Assembly: GCF_002575655.3 (NCBI RefSeq)
Contig: NC_053039.3
Location: 46,439,290-46,503,289, forward strand
Reading direction: 5' to 3'
Origin: Aegilops tauschii subsp. strangulata
Lineage: Eukaryota > Streptophyta > Magnoliopsida > Poales > Poaceae
Length of the DNA stretch: 64,000 bases
The notes beneath the pieces were generated by a model. The model saw only the letters and a list, made by a program, of their open reading frames with translations. It was not told the DNA's origin and did no database searches. Position numbers and translations under genes: made by a program. This document shows positions 1 through 10,607 of this stretch, one piece after another (within the stretch, counting starts at the first letter, position 1; every line of letters starts with the position of its first letter).

Positions 1-2738
1 ATTGCCCGAGAGTACGTACGAAGCAACGAAGGTTGTCTGCCCTCTAGGGTTAGAGGTGTAGAAGATACATGCATGCCCTAATGACTACATCCTCTACCGC
101 GGTGAGTACGAGGATTTGAACGCGTGCCCGGTATGCGGTGCATTGCGGTATAAGATCAGCCGCGATGACCCTGGTGATGTCAAGGGCGAGCGCCCCAGGA
201 AGAAGATTCCTGCCAAGGTGATGTGGTATGCTCCTATAATACCACGGTTGAAACGTATGCCAAGTTGATGCGATGGCACAGAGAAGACCGTAAGAAATAC
301 GGGAAGTTGAGAGTACCCACTGATGGGTTGCAGTGGAGAAAAATCGAGAGAAAGTACTGGGAGGACTTTGCAGGTGACGCAAGGAACGTATGGTTTGGTC
401 TAAGCGCAGATGGCATTAATCCTTTTGGGGAGCAGAGCAGCAACCATAGCACCTGGCCTGTGACTATATGTATGTATAACCTTCCTCCTTGGTTGTGCAT
501 GAAGCGGAAGTTCATTATGATGCCAGTGCTCATCCAAGGCCCTAAGCAACCCGGCAACGACATTGATGTGTACCTAAGGCCATTAGTTGAAGAACTCTTA
601 CAGCTGTGGAATGGAAAAGGTGTACCTGCATGGGATGAGCTCGATCAGGAAGAATTTGACCTACATGCATTGCTGTTTGTGACCATCAATGATTGTCCTG
701 CTCTCAGTAACCTTTCAGGACAAACAAACAAGGGATACCGCGCATGCACGCACTGTTTGGATGATACCGACAGTATATATTTGAATAATTGTAAGAAGAA
801 TGTGTACCTGGGACATCGTCGATTTCTTCCGAGCAGGCATCCCGTAAGAAAGAAAGGCAAGCATTTCAAAGGTGAGGCGGATCACCGGACGAAGCCTCGC
901 CACCGTACTGGTGCTGATGTACATGATATGGTCAAGGATTTGAAGGTAATCTTTGGAAAGGGTCCTGGCGGACAACCTGTTCCGAATGACGCTGACGGAC
1001 GCGCACCCATGTGGAAGAAGAAATCTATATTTTGGGACCTGCCCTATTGGAAAGACCTAGAGGTCCGCTCCGCAATCGACGGGATGCACATGACGAAGAA
1101 TCTTTGCGTGACCCTGCTTGCCTTCTTGGGCGTGTATGAGAAGACAAAAGATACACCGGAGGCACGGGAGAACCAACAACGTATTTACGGAAAAGACGGC
1201 ATACATCAGGGTCATGCCAGCTATGCTCTTACCAAAGAAGAGAAGGAAATCTTCTTTGAATGCCTGCTCAGTATGAAGGTACCGTCTGGCTTGTCGTCGA
1301 ATATAAAGGGAATAATAAATACGGTAGAGAAAAAGTTCCAGAACCTAAAGTTTCATGACTGCCACGTGATTATGATGCAACTACTTCCGGTTGCATTGAG
1401 GGGGCTTCTACCGAAAAATGTTTGATTAGCCATTGTGAAGCTACGTGCATTCCTCAATGCAATCTCTCAGAAGGTAATCGATCCAGAAATCATACCAAGG
1501 TTAGAGAATGATTTGGTGCAATGTCTTGTCAGTTTCGAGTTGGTGTTCCCACCATCCTTCTTCAACATCATGGCGCACGTCCTAGTTCACCTATGCGAAG
1601 AGATTAACGTTCTGGGTCCTGTATTTCTACACAATATGTCCCCTTTGAGAGGTTCATGGGAGTCTTAAAGAAATATGTTCATAACCGTGCTAGGCCAGAA
1701 GGAAGCATCTCCAAGGCCCATGAAAATGAGGAGGTCATTGAGTTTTGTATTGACTCTATTCCTGACCTTAAGACGATTGGTGTTCCTGAATCGCGGCATA
1801 AGGGCAGTCTGGGTGGAAAAGGCACGCTAGGAGCGGATCAAATAATATGTATGGACGGGCATTCTCTCACACAACCACACTACACAGTTCTACAAAATTC
1901 TGCCTTGATGGCTTCGTATATGGAGGAACACAAGAATTTTCTACGCTCCAAACACCCAGAGCAGTCTGATGACTGGATTACACGTGAACAAACGGGGACT
2001 TTCGCCGGTTGGTTGCAAACATGTGCCATGCATGACGCCGCTGTTGAAGATGACCTGTACTTGCTGTCCCAGTTACCATCTTCGAATATATGACTTTCAA
2101 AGGGTACGAGATAAATGGGAATACAGTTTACACGATCGCCCAAGATAAGAAGAGCACCAACCAAAATAGTGGTGTCCGCTTTGATGCAGCAACCAAGAGG
2201 GGAAAGGACACATATTATGGTTACATAGAGGACATATGAGAACTTGACTATGGATGTGGTTTGAAGGTCCCTTTGTTTTGGTGCAAATGGGTCAATATGA
2301 CACGAGGCGGGGTAACGGAAGACCCGCAGTACGGAATGACAACAGTGGATCTCAACAATCTTGCGTACACAGACGAACCATTCGTCCTAGCCAATGATGT
2401 GGCGCAGGTTTTCTATGTGAAGGACATGTCTATCAAGACGAGAAAAACAAAAATATAAGGATGCGAATACATCATACAATGAGTCAAAGCGCCACATAGT
2501 TCTTTCATGGAAAAGAAACATCGTGGGAGTGGATGACAAGACAGATATGTCAGAAGATTATGAGAAGTTTGATGAAATTGCTCCATTCAGAGTGAATATT
2601 GACCCGAGCATCTAGTTAAATGATGAAGATTGTCCATGGTTACGGCGCAAAGGGACACACACACGAAGAAAAAGTTTCACACACAAAGATCCCACTCTGG
2701 GATGTGATCGGCTTCACTGTCATCACTTTCTTCTGTAG
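1..2738 (+). pseudogene. TNP2-type CACTA transposase, broken (unit A)
   Basis: TNP2 is the catalytic transposase of En/Spm (CACTA) elements, which cuts at the terminal repeats in the nucleus. The window opens inside the gene. Bases 60-250 read as a Cys-rich stretch with a CPVCGALRY motif, followed by the Transposase_21-like core (ORF 223-1425; FGLSADGINPFG and IDGMHMTKN motifs), a DUF4218-like block (about 1429-1668) and a DUF4216-like C-terminal block (1656-2458, then to a TAG at 2736-2738). Lesions include a frame change near 250, where residues between RLKR and AKLMRW are lost, a stop after 1425, and an A-run insertion near 2450. The break near 250 is also present in unit B, so it predates the duplication. 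Confidence 0.85.
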
Positions 2739-4013
2739 TGCGTTTTCAGACTTGTATATCTGGAAAGTCCCACTTTGAACAAACCGTAGGGAATCTTTGT
2801 AATAGTTAGGGTGCTTATGTGTTTTGGCATTTGTAACGTGTACTTTCGTGCTTCGGACAAACGTGTACCTTTCTGACTTCATCTGCTATTTTTTAGCTCA
2901 TTTAGTGAATTTTTTAGAGCTAAATGACCCTGAAATTGAAAAGCACTACAAATGAACTCTGAAAAGGTTGAAAGTTGGCATGGCATCATCATTTCACCCA
3001 CATAGCATGTGCAAAATAGTTGAGAGGGTTACAGCAAAAACTAGATGCACTTCGTGTACAAAATGAACCATCTCTTTCGAAGTATCAGGGTTTAGGACGA
3101 AAACTCATCCGTAACAAAGGCATTTCATTTTTTTAACCTATTACAACTCCAGACTTTTTGTGCGATCAGTATGCACCATTCAGAGCCACGTCATTAATTT
3201 TCAACCCTTTCTGACTTCATTTGCTATTTTTCATGCATTTACTGATTTTTTTAGCTAAATGACCCTGAAATTGAAAAGCATTACAAATAAACTCTGAAAA
3301 GGTTGAAAGTTGGCATGCTATCATCATTTCACCCACATAGCATGTGCAAAAAAGTAGAAAGGGTTACGACAAAAAACTGGATGCACTTCGTGTACAAAAT
3401 GGACGATCTCTTTCGAAGTATGAGGGTTTCGGACAAAAACTCATCTGTTACAAAGGCATTTCATTTGTTTTTAAATAACCTAAGTATTACCAAATTGAAT
3501 ATAATGATAAAACACACTAATATTAAAAATAAGAAAAAGAATCACTAAAAAATCTATTTTTAAAGTTAAGTTATTCACAAACTAGTGATTCACACAAATT
3601 TCAAATAATTTAAATTTAAACTATTCAAATTTGAAAACTACTGGCACTAACAGAAGTTTGTAATTTTTTGTACCTAAAGCAAAAGTATTCACAAAAAAAC
3701 TCTAAATACAGCAAAAAACAACTCAGAAATAAATAAATGAAATTAAATAAAGTAGAAAAGAAAAAAAACTAAATAAAAAAGCCCGCCTACTGGGCCACAG
3801 CGGCCCGCATACGACTAGAAACCAAACCTATAGTTGGGCCAAGATGCAGGCTCGCAAGCGCAGTAGGCCCAACAGGGCAGCACAACACATGTAGGCCCAG
3901 AAGCCTGCTTTAGAGAAGAGCTCGTAGGAGCAGCCACGACTGGGTTTATAAATCAGTGCGACTGCCCTTAGCTCGGCGAGGTGGGACTAAATTTTGTGCA
4001 CCGCGGGGTGGCA
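2739..4013. repeat. CACTA#1 interior non-coding region with 338-bp direct repeat (unit A)
   Basis: No gene is visible between the TNP2 stop and the subterminal repeats. Two direct copies with a 338-bp period start at about 2870 and 3208, both opening with TTCTGACTTCAT and both containing TTTCACCCACATAGCATGTG. They run to about 3480. After them comes A-rich DNA (3480-3780) and a stretch rich in GGCCCA/TGGGCC motifs (3780-3910). The same arrangement occurs in unit B. Confidence 0.7.
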
Positions 4014-4186
4014 CCGCACCCCCTTTAGTACCGGTTTGTGGTTCCAACCGGTACTAAAGGGGGGGGAGGTCTTTAGTACTGGTTGCAGCCACGACCTTGT
4101 ACTAAAGGGGGTCGCTTCCCGCCTTTTGGCCTGGCCAAATTTGACCTTTAGTACCGGTTGGTGCCACCAACTGGTACTAAAGGCCC
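4014..4186. repeat. CACTA#1 subterminal-type inverted repeats (unit A)
   Basis: Three blocks contain TTTAGTACCGGTT-like words paired with the inverted form AACCGGTACTAAAGG, for example 4023-4060 and 4145-4183. In CACTA elements such repeated motifs are binding sites for the second (TNPA-type) protein. They sit directly upstream of the TATA box of the second gene, so they could also control it. Confidence 0.6.
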
Positions 4187-4189
4187 CTC

Positions 4190-4202
4190 CTATATATATA
4201 GC
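4190..4202 (+). promoter_or_regulatory. TATA box for CACTA#1 second gene (unit A)
   Basis: CTATATATATAGC lies right after the last subterminal repeat. About 1 kb follows before the ATG at 5213: a GC-rich leader (4240-4500), a possible donor GTAAGC at 4483, AT-rich DNA, and an acceptor-like AACATAG ending just before the ATG. The leader may therefore contain an intron. This is inferred from sequence alone. Confidence 0.5.
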
Positions 4203-4532
4203 ACTTACGAAAATTCCAGTTTCATCTCCCACTTCTCCAATCTATTTCGACATCGCCGCCGCCCAGTACGCTGCCCCCGTCCTGCGCCGACGCCCATCGC
4301 CGCCTCCGCCACGTGCCATCGCCGTCTCCGTCCCCGTCGTCGCCGCCCCTGTCCTCGTCGCCGCCCCGACCTGTCGTCGCCGTCCCCGTCGTCGCGTCTC
4401 GCGCCGCCGCACCGTACGCCGCGGCCCCATCGCCGCGCCGGTCGATCGCCGCCTCCCATCGCTGCCGCGGTCGCCCCGCGGTGTAAGCCCCCTACGCACG
4501 CCATGGTCGCGCTCCGATCGAGCCCCCGCTCG

Positions 4533-4576
4533 TACACACACACACACATACACGCGCGCGTCCACACACACACACA
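4533..4576. repeat. CA/CG microsatellite (unit A)
   Basis: Alternating CA repeats with a short CGCGCG core, in the leader of the second gene. The unit B equivalent (30747-30804) is longer, so length differs between the copies. Confidence 0.9.
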
Positions 4577-4599
4577 ATTTTTTTAACTTATTTTCTGTT

Positions 4600-5212
4600 T
4601 TCTGTTTTTAGATTAATGTCAAAGTTTTAGCTAGCTAAATGAATTAGTTAATGCATGTCAAATTGTTAATTAGATGAATTACCTAGATAATAATGTTAGA
4701 TTAATGTCAAATATTAGATGAATTAGATAGAAAAGTTAGATATTAATGTCAAATGTTAGATGAACTGGATGAATTAGCTAGACATTAATTAAAGTTAATT
4801 AGATGAGTTAGTTTTTTTATACTTTTAGTTATAGATGAATTTGATATATTAATGTTAGATGAATTAGTAAGTGCTTAGTCGAATTAGTAACAAAATTAAT
4901 AAGTGCTTAATTGAATTAGTAAGTGCTTAGTTGAATTAGTAAGAAAATTAATTATTTTTATTTATAGTAAGTGCTTAGTTGAACTAGTTGAATCAATAGA
5001 ATTAGTTTATTTTTAGTAAGAAAATTTAGGTATATGAGATTTGATGATCTAATTAAAATTTTACTATATAGAACTAGCTACTTTATTTTTAGTAAGAAAA
5101 TTAATAGAACTAGTTTATTTTTAGTAAGTGCTTAGTTGAATTAATAGAACTAGTTGAATTAATAGAACTAGTAAGTGTTTATCAACTAATGTTTCAACTA
5201 TGAACATAGGAA
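4600..5212. repeat. AT-rich degenerate repeats in leader intron (unit A)
   Basis: The stretch is built from many variants of TTAGATGAATTAG (4600-4860) and TAGTAAGTGCTTAGTTGAA (4860-5190). No ORF is conserved. It most likely represents a 5' leader intron ending at the AACATAG acceptor just before the ATG at 5213. Confidence 0.6.
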
Positions 5213-6435
5213 ATGTCTGACGATGAAAAGGATTTCGGTATGTGCGAATACTGCAAAGACGAGTGCGGCCTGTGCGACAGAAATTTCCTAGTTGATGGTA
5301 GGCGCTTTAGCATCAAGCTCGATGAGACCTTCGAAGTGGATACAATAAGTCACAATGACAAGTCTTTTTTCATAATTAAGCATGACTTATGCTTCATTTG
5401 CTTCAACTTATAATTTTAAAATTTTACTATTCTACTAGCGTATCCCCTGCCATGCAAGAATTTTTGTCTTGGATAAGATAGGTTTCAGTCCTATGAAAAC
5501 TATGGAGGTAAAGAGAGTTTACTTGAAGACCGAGCATGATTATACTTTCGACGCAAAATTATACAATGCAGACACCTACACCTATTTTGAATGTAAAACT
5601 TGGCAAGCACTATGAAAGGCTTATGCATTTGAGCCTGATATGGTTATCTCCTTTGATATTCGTCCGGAAGATGATATTGAAGGTAATATCGACATCTGGG
5701 TCGATGTGCAGACGCCTCCAGTTCTACCATTATGTGAGTTTCTCAACCATATTTATGTCTTCGATATTGTTTATTCAAAAATAGTTGACAACTAATTTCT
5801 ATTGACAGCTTATTTCCATTCAAGCAAACATGTCCGTCGCTTGGTAGACAGGACCGTCCATTCTCCCGGGGCTGAACTAAACTACGAGGAGATAAGTCAT
5901 TATGTTTCATGGCTTGAGGATCTTGATGCTATCAAGAGAAATTATTTTCCTAGAATTTCAAATCTTAGTACTCAAGACGTGCGACCAATAGTGTTCGTAT
6001 TGAACTACGGTCACATCTATTTAGGAAAGATGGTAAATTTTTTACTATGTGTCCTCAGTGCATCTTTTGCATACATTATTTTTAAGCTAAACTTCATTGC
6101 TAAGTATGTTACTATACGATGTTATTCAACAGGGACTCCCAATGATAGTTGTGCCTCAGTGGATCAAGACTAAAGGTCGCATGTCAATGGTTAGCTTACG
6201 GCCAAGACATCCTACATCGCACATGAGTGCATTCAGGATTTCTAAAACCGAGGAATGCTAAATAATGAAAGACTGGAGCAAAATTGTGAAGGATCGCAGA
6301 GAAGTACTAGCGGGAAGCAATCAGAAGCGCAGCCCACAATTAGGAGACAGGTTCATCTGCATGCTCCAATATGATGAATCAGGAGAGCTACAAATGTTCT
6401 ATGCTATTTTACCTGAGGGAGAGCAGCAGGAGTGA
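5213..6435 (+). pseudogene. CACTA#1 second gene, four exons, tandem B3-like product (unit A, broken)
   Basis: Aligning both units gives a four-exon model: exon 1 5213-5344, intron to 5438; exon 2 5439-5733, intron 5734-5808 (GTGAGT...GACAG); exon 3 5809-6032, intron 6033-6132; exon 4 6133-6435, ending in TGA. The phases join cleanly and give 317 residues. Residues about 31-135 and 195-315 each look like a B3-type pseudobarrel: a VYLKTEHG-like strand, a TW-x-ALCKAY helix and a PDMVITFDI strand in the first; VSLRP, a DWSKIVKD helix and GDRFICML in the second. By position it replaces the classical TNPA, which binds subterminal repeats. In unit A the first donor is AT instead of GT (5345), exon 2 has a TGA and exon 4 has a TAA after TEEC. 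The domain call is by eye. Confidence 0.65.
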
Positions 6436-6734
6436 TTAGCTAGTTCCTGCTCTTAGTACTTGTCCTCTCATGTCCGTGTTCTTCGTCCTGAACTTAATCT
6501 CAAAGTGATTTGCTTTTGTGGTCTTATGAATGCTTATAATCTCATGACCATGTTGAACTCGATGATATCTTTGCTTCTGGTACAAGTGAATGTTTCTTCT
6601 TTAATCTAGTGTTGGTGGTGATTAGATAGCGGTAACGACTATGATGATTAAATAGTGGTAATGACTATGATGATTATTAGCTAGTGTTGTTGGTGATGAT
6701 ATGGTGCAAGAGTTTTTATATTAATATGATGATG
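6436..6734. other. 3' flank of the CACTA#1 second gene (unit A)
   Basis: No gene is visible. The stretch holds AT-rich DNA with imprecise GTGATTAGATAGCGGTAATGACTATGATGA-like direct repeats near 6610-6690, and is probably the 3' untranslated region and terminator. Confidence 0.4.
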
Positions 6735-6905
6735 ATGAGTTATTATATCATTTATGAAAGAACCGCGGATTAGTTTCAACTGGATGGATCCTAGCTAAGT
6801 GATCAAGTAATATGGATTATCAATAATCCATATTACTTGATCACTTAGGATCCATCCACTTAAAACTAATCCGCGGTTCTTTCACCTAGTGATTTAATAA
6901 CTCAT
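6735..6905. repeat. Long perfect-type foldback hairpin (unit A)
   Basis: About 85 bases (6735-6819) are followed after a 3-base loop by nearly their reverse complement (6823-6905). The core arm contains GAACCGCGGATTAGTTT, GGATGGATCC and GATCAAGTAATATGGATTA. Arms differ by only a few bases. It could be a nested MITE-like foldback or part of the CACTA subterminal structure. If transcribed it would make a long double-stranded RNA stem. Confidence 0.85.
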
Positions 6906-6984
6906 TATAATATAAAAACAATCTCTAAATTAAATGGAAAACACAAAATTAAAGGAAAAATAAATAATAAAACCAAAACCCCCA

Positions 6985-7196
6985 AACCTTTTAGTACCGA
7001 TTGGTGTTACAAACCGGTACTAAAGGTCTCCCCGCCCCCGATGCTGGCTCGTGCCACGTGGTGGCCCTTTAGTGGCGGTTCATGTTGAACCGGTACTAAA
7101 GGGGGGGACCTTTAGTCCCCACCCTTTAGTGCCAGTTACAGAACCGACACTAAAAGGCCTTACGAACCGGTGATAATGCCAGGTTCTGCACTAGTG
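6985..7196. repeat. CACTA#1 right subterminal repeats and terminal inverted repeat (unit A)
   Basis: Several TTTAGTACCG/CGGTACTAAAGG motifs in both orientations precede the terminus. The last bases read TTCTGCACTAGTG; on the minus strand the end begins CACTAGTGCAG. CACTA elements duplicate 3 bp of target, but the left end is missing, so this cannot be tested here. Confidence 0.8.
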
Positions 7197-8488
7197 AGAA
7201 CAAGAGTAAAACTACTTTGCGAGAATAAAACTAGAAGTACTTTGCCGGAATAAAAATATAAAAGTTAGTTGTTGTTTTAGTTGAGAGATTTTGGAGAACA
7301 ATGACAAGCTATATATCATTTCTCGGTATTCTCCGAAACTCTTCCATAACCCCGAAATGCCTTCGGTTTCTCTCAAAACTATTTCTTGAATATTTTTTCA
7401 TAACTCTTACTCCACTAACACTCAACAGATTGTGATTCCCTTAACCCCGTGACCATGTAGGTTTGGTAAAACATAGACATGAATGAAACTCCCTTTCGTT
7501 CAATGACCAATAGCGGAACCGTGGACATTCATATTGATCCCTATGAATACACGAATGACCAGATGAAATTCGTCATTGCCACTCGACAAATGCATCAGCT
7601 GACTCGGAGATTTCTAAAGGCTTCACTCGAAGCGGTGTGTATCTATAGGTTTTGAGCATGTTTGAGCATCACTTTGGAAATGTGAAATATGTTTCACCTA
7701 GACCCCCTTTAATACTATGGTTTTTCCTATGACCCAAATAAGAAGAATGAAACTGTGAAAACAAAATTCATCAAGCTTGAAAGTTTTCACATCAATTTCG
7801 CCGAAGGTCGTACCAATTTCATCATCAATTTCTTTAGTTGAAGAAATACATTTTTAGGGGTCATCTTCCATGTGTTAAACCAAATCTTCAGGGACTATAA
7901 CACCTATGAACACTCACAAACACATTAGTCCCTTAACCTATTTGTCTTCAATACTCCAAAACCACTAAGGGGGCACTTGATGCACTTACACTTGGTAACG
8001 TGCACACATGCACACAGTTATCATAATGCCGGGACGGGAGGCACATAAATATAGCCATGAACCAATCATGGATCGATAAACCTTTTGATCAACGTGTTTG
8101 CCATCCTTTGTCAAGTCAAGATGTCCAGTAGTAGGCATGGGAGTTTTCATACCTTTACTCTCTTGCATGTTGAACTTCTTGAATAAGTCCTTGGTATACT
8201 TTGCTTGAGAAACAAAGGTACCATATTTAGTTTGCTAGATTTGCAAACCAAGGAAGAATTTGAGTTCACACATCATAGACATCTCATACTTCTCCGACAT
8301 CAACCTTCCAAACTTTTCACTAAAGAGAGGGAAGTAGATCCAAATATGATACCATCAACTTATATTTGGCATATAAATAGTTCACCCGTAACTCTCTTAG
8401 TGAATAAGGTTGAACCAATTTTCCCGGTTTTAAAGCCTTTCTCAAGAAGAAACTTCGTTATGCATTTGTACCAAGCTCTAGGGGCTTG
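7197..8488 (-). mobile_element. Maximus-like Copia remnant (unit A)
   Basis: Read on the minus strand, 8488-8230 encodes a Copia reverse transcriptase tail (APRAWYKCITKFLLEKGF, then LFICQIYVDG where D would be expected in the YVDD box) and 8168-7986 continues with the MKTPMPT...DQKVYRSMIGS block that leads into RNase H. About 700 bp follow that resemble the 3' internal/LTR region of Triticeae Maximus/SIRE-type Copia elements, including a CCCCCTTAGTGG motif near 7965-7976. The upstream gene parts are missing, the reading frame is interrupted, and the fragment is cut by CACTA#1 on one side and another repeat on the other. Lineage is from memory. Confidence 0.65.
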
Positions 8489-9041
8489 TGATGACACACA
8501 AGTATAGGGGATCAATTGTAGCTCTTTTCGATAAGTAAGAGTGTCGAACCCAACGAGGAGCAGAAGGAAATGACAAGTAGTTTTCAGTAAGGTAATGTCT
8601 GCAAGTGCTGAGCAAGTAACGATAATAGTAACAAAAGTGTAGTAAGGTAGCCCAATCCTTTTGAGGCAAAGGACAGTCCAAAACAGTCTCTTATGATAAT
8701 CAAAGCGTTCTTGAGGGTACACGGGAATTTCATCTAGTCACTTTCATCATCTTGGTTTGATTTGTGTTCGCTACTTTCATATGTGGGTGGACCGGTGCTT
8801 AGGTGCTGTTCTTACTTGAACAAACCTCCTACTTATGATTAACCCTCCCGCAAGCATCTGCAACTATGAGAAAAGTTTTAAGAATAAATTCTAACCATAA
8901 CATTAAACTTTTGGATCCAATCGTTCCCTTACGAAATAGCGCATAAACTGGGGTTTAAGCTTCTGTCACTCTCGCAACCCACCATCTAATTGCTACTCCA
9001 CAATGCATTCCCTTAGGCCCAAATATGGTGAAGTGTCATGT
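8489..9041. repeat. Unclassified dispersed repeat fragment (unit A)
   Basis: The segment starts GATGACACACAAGTATAGGGG and ends GGTGAAGTGTCATGT at the CACTA#2 terminus. It resembles a repeat that I remember as very common in wheat, but I cannot place it in a superfamily. No credible ORF is present. Compared with unit B, A lacks a short block after GTCTGCAAGTGCTGA, while B lacks most of the rest. Confidence 0.5.
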
Positions 9042-9245
9042 CACTACAAAAAAAATACACTTCCGTGATGATACGTGTTTGTCACAGTAGGTCACGTTTT
9101 CTGTCATGCATGTACATCCATGACGATTTTATGACAAAATCAAGATAGTCATACCTGTGCTATTGTAGAAGTGTTCCATGACATTACCAAAATTATCATC
9201 ACGGAAGTGTCCACTTCCATGACGATAAATGGCGCGTCATGGAAG
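9042..9245. repeat. CACTA#2 terminus with subterminal palindromes (unit A)
   Basis: CACTAC opens the element. ACACTTCCGTGATGAT (9057-9072) recurs inverted as ATCATCACGGAAGTGT (about 9197-9212). A related TCCATGACGATAAATGG/CGTCATGGAAGTG pair follows at 9215-9245. Such stem-forming subterminal sites are usual in CACTA elements. Confidence 0.7.
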
Positions 9246-9299
9246 TGTTTTCGTCAACGGTGACCGACATGTGGCATCCACCGTAACGGGTCGCCGTTA

Positions 9300-10077
9300 A
9301 GCTATGGGTCTGGTTTTGGATCCGATAACCCATTAATAGCCCAAACCAATGGGGATTTTCCACGTGTAAAATTCTCATTGGCCAGAGGACACACGTGTTG
9401 GCTCACCGTTGGGACAGATGTCATCCACTCATTGGACAGGAGGCGCCTATGATACGTCAACACATGGCACAGCTCAGCAGAGGCCCATTCCGGTGAAAAG
9501 GCCGGCCCGTTTGACTTGGTCAAAAGGTAACGGGCCGGCCCATGGAAAGCGTGTTAACGGCCTGTTCATATATAGCCCATTTATGGCCCACTAACTCCCG
9601 GCCCGTTACGGCCTATCAGAATTAAGCCAAGTAGCTTCATCTGGGCCGTCCAATATGATTCCAGCCCGTTGTGACTTCCATCCCATGTATGGCCCATGAT
9701 GTCTTTCAGCCCATATGAGGCCCTTTGTAACTCTGGGCCATTAAAGGCCCAAGATAAAACTGGCCCATAATGAACAGTGTATCGCTTTATACCCATTAAT
9801 GACCCATTATTCCGTCGGCCGTTTCCAGCCCGTGTTAACTTTCGGCCTTCTAAGGGCCCATTTATTCTTGGGCTCATTTCTTGAATTCGGTTAGTTACGG
9901 TCCGTTACTCGCATGTTCCGTTTGTGGGCCAAATTCAGCCCGTGGTTACATTCGGCCCATTTGTGGCCCGTTAACACGTTGGGCTGTTTTCATAGCATTA
10001 TCAAATACGGCCTATTAACGGCCCATTATGGTCCACGAATAGTAAGGCCCATGTTTGGCGAAAATATTATATGCCTC
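9300..10077. repeat. GGCCCA/GGCCCG-rich subterminal region of CACTA#2 (unit A)
   Basis: Dozens of GGCCCA, GGCCCG, TGGGCC and CGGCC words recur about every 15-25 bp on both strands. Short open frames occur, but their codons follow the repeat and nothing else supports coding. The density suggests subterminal protein-binding repeats; TGGGCC is also the plant TCP/site II-type motif. Confidence 0.6.
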
Positions 10078-10292
10078 GTAGAAGGCCCATGGATCCTACG
10101 GCCCGTAGAAGGCCCATGGATCCTACGGCTCGTAGAAGGCCCATGGATCCTACAGCTCGTAGAAGGCCATAGGTCATACAGCCCGTAGAAGGCCCATGGA
10201 TCATACGGCCCGTAGAAGGCCCATGGATCGTACAACCTGTAGAAGGCCCGTGGATCCTACGTCCCGCAGGAGGCCCATGGTTACAACAGTCC
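10078..10292. repeat. 27-bp tandem repeat, eight copies (unit A)
   Basis: The unit is approximately GTAGAAGGCCCATGGATCC plus eight variable bases (TACGGCCC type). Eight copies are contiguous; one has 26 bp and the last two are diverged. Each contains CCATGGATCC. The 27-bp period keeps one frame open with a nine-residue repeat, but I see no sign of coding. Confidence 0.92.
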
Positions 10293-10607
10293 GTGTTTTG
10301 CCATGATTATTGTGACCTAGTTACCAAAAATAGGTTAATGTGGCCACTAGGAAAACGCAAAAAAAGAACTGCAGTGACTACAAACAAACAACTAAACAAT
10401 ACAATAAGGAAATAAATAAGCAAGCAACTAACGCTAGCCTATTACAGCTATTACACATATTACATCCACTGGGCATCAAAGTTCGCCACCAGTGCGAATA
10501 TAAGGAACAAAGCAACATATTACATAAACTGGCCGTGAAAATTGGCCACCAGTGCAAATACATGCGACAACAAAACAAGTCCATAACTGAAACAACTTCA
10601 GAAGAGC

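Larger units (their letters stand above)
1..7196 (+). mobile_element. CACTA#1 DNA transposon, unit A (right part)
   Basis: The element holds a TNP2-type transposase remnant (1-2738), a long non-coding stretch, a second multi-exon gene (5213-6435), a foldback and a right terminus. It ends at 7196 with the self-complementary CACTAGTG; read on the minus strand the end is CACTAGTGCAGAACC. Terminal CACTA and subterminal TTTAGTACCGGTT-type repeats near both 4020-4180 and 6990-7160 are hallmarks of Triticeae CACTA elements. Both genes are on the plus strand and broken. The left end is outside the window. The family is probably Caspar- or Jorge-like, but I could not check this. Confidence 0.85.

Noticed and set aside
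4158..4611. Arg/Pro-rich ORFs in the GC-rich leader of the second CACTA gene.
   Set aside because: Open on both strands because of CGCC/GTCG simple sequence. Reading frames differ between the units.
7186..7200. Target site duplication of CACTA#1.
   Set aside because: The left terminus is missing in both units, so a 3-bp duplication cannot be tested.
9913..10188. Plus-strand ORF in the GGCCCA-rich region.
   Set aside because: Its residues follow the nucleotide repeat, it has no recognisable domain, and its end differs in unit B.
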